The notes under the pieces were generated by a model. That model saw only the letters and a list, made by a program, of their open reading frames with translations, had not been told where the DNA came from and made no database searches. Below are positions 21,211-21,699 of a stretch of DNA of 21,699 bases, piece by piece. Made by a program: the position numbers and the translations under genes. Origin of the DNA: CAVRXQ01 sp963849105 (lineage in GTDB: Bacteria > Actinomycetota > Acidimicrobiia > Acidimicrobiales > Bog-793); the NCBI GenBank assembly GCA_963849105.1, contig CAWKGD010000007.1:1-21699 (forward strand). The letters are read 5' to 3'. Within the stretch, counting starts at the first letter, position 1; each line of letters starts with the position of its first letter.

Positions 21211-21699
21211 CCTGACAGCGAGGCAGGCTGGCAGTCCAGAATTCGGGCAACTGACGAGTTCGACCCGATTGCGCGCTCTCAGGATCGAGCTGACGGGGCG
21301 GGAAAGGGCAGAAGGACTTACGGTGACTACCCGCGGCGTTCGATGGGCGATGACGAATGCTCGTACAGCCCTGTGTGAAACTCGACCCCGTGTCCACGAG
21401 CGTCCCGAGCAAGAACGCGGTCAACAAGGCTAGATCGGGCCGGGCGTCGAAAAGGCGCTGAAGGTCCTAGAAGGATTGCAGCGCACACGCTGGTTTGGTG
21501 GGCGTGACGATGGCCGAGGGGCGCGCATCGCCAGTTCGTCACTAGTCGCCGTAGTCGTTTCCTCCATGTCAGCGGGATGTCAGCGGAACTCTACGAATCT
21601 GCCCTCTCTGGACCCGCTAGAACGCGCGACGGTCGAAGCCGCGCCAATCTGACCTGCATAGACTCGCCAGTCTCGCTGGCCCTCACGACTTATCGGTGA
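21211..21699. other. Right-edge region without a convincing gene
   Basis: The only strong signal is the third tandem TGTCAGC motif. One plus frame is open from 21434 to a TGA near 21650 (IGPGVEKALKVLEGLQRTRW ...), but it has no good start codon and no family I recognise. A tRNA was looked for to the left of the motif and not found. Confidence 0.4.
21567..21586 (+). repeat. Tandem TGTCAGC motif, copy 3
   Basis: TGTCAGCGGGATGTCAGCGG shares 18 of 20 bases with copy 1 and has the same orientation and 11-bp period. It lies close to the right edge, about 990 bp past the terminase remnant, so it may belong to a second element that continues beyond the window. Confidence 0.55.

Noticed and set aside
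21434..21649. Open plus frame IGPGVEKALKVLEGLQ... near the right edge
   Set aside because: It lacks a credible start codon, no family is recognised, and it runs through the tandem TGTCAGC motif.

Overview
The window looks like a high-GC Actinomycetota chromosome, perhaps an uncultivated Acidimicrobiia or Thermoleophilia lineage. Evidence: a mycothiol-dependent enzyme-family gene, a class III cyclase/ATPase/TPR regulator, actinobacterial-style secreted repeat proteins, and GTG, TTG and probably CTG starts. The lineage is inferred from gene content only.

Left part (1-7735). The 5' end of a secreted repeat-protein gene runs off the left edge on the minus strand. After about 650 bp without a convincing gene comes an intact tRNA-Gln(UUG), then a compact integrative element. 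It holds a DUF3800 gene, a complete tyrosine integrase and a putative HTH-containing gene (both minus), then a divergent plus-strand operon: small HTH protein, excisionase-like protein, an unlisted 48-residue protein, a CHC2-Toprim-RecA primase-helicase, an iteron array just after (and partly inside) the next small zinc-protein gene, and a terminase-small-subunit-like gene. No transfer, capsid or tail genes are seen. The order resembles phage satellites of the PICI/SaPI type (int / regulator / xis / pri-rep / ori / terS), and it is the most interesting object here. A tandem TGTCAGC motif occurs beside the tRNA, near the right end of the element, and again near the right edge of the window.

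Middle part (7736-13070). A 915-residue adenylate-cyclase-like/NB-ARC-like ATPase/TPR protein (minus) has lost, or never had, a standard start codon. It is divergent from a mycothiol-dependent maleylpyruvate-isomerase-family gene. An IS110-family insertion sequence follows. Its DEDD/Tnp20 transposase is split by a -1 frame change exactly at a canonical slippery heptamer.

Right part (13070-21699). This part holds mostly envelope or secreted proteins: a lipoprotein with a duplicated Cys domain; an SRPBCC protein; a small minus-strand cluster (Ntn-hydrolase/proteasome-like protein, an overlapping 58-residue protein, a zinc-ribbon protein); two convergent collagen-like secreted paralogues; a G1-type (eqolisin-like) glutamic peptidase with Ig-like domains; and a membrane-anchored DUF4333-like protein. 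A 3' fragment of a phage large terminase lies at 20193-20579. It starts directly after a 21-bp sequence that is repeated at 13293-13313, suggesting a recombination scar. The window thus combines a candidate phage satellite, phage debris and an IS with otherwise ordinary chromosomal genes.
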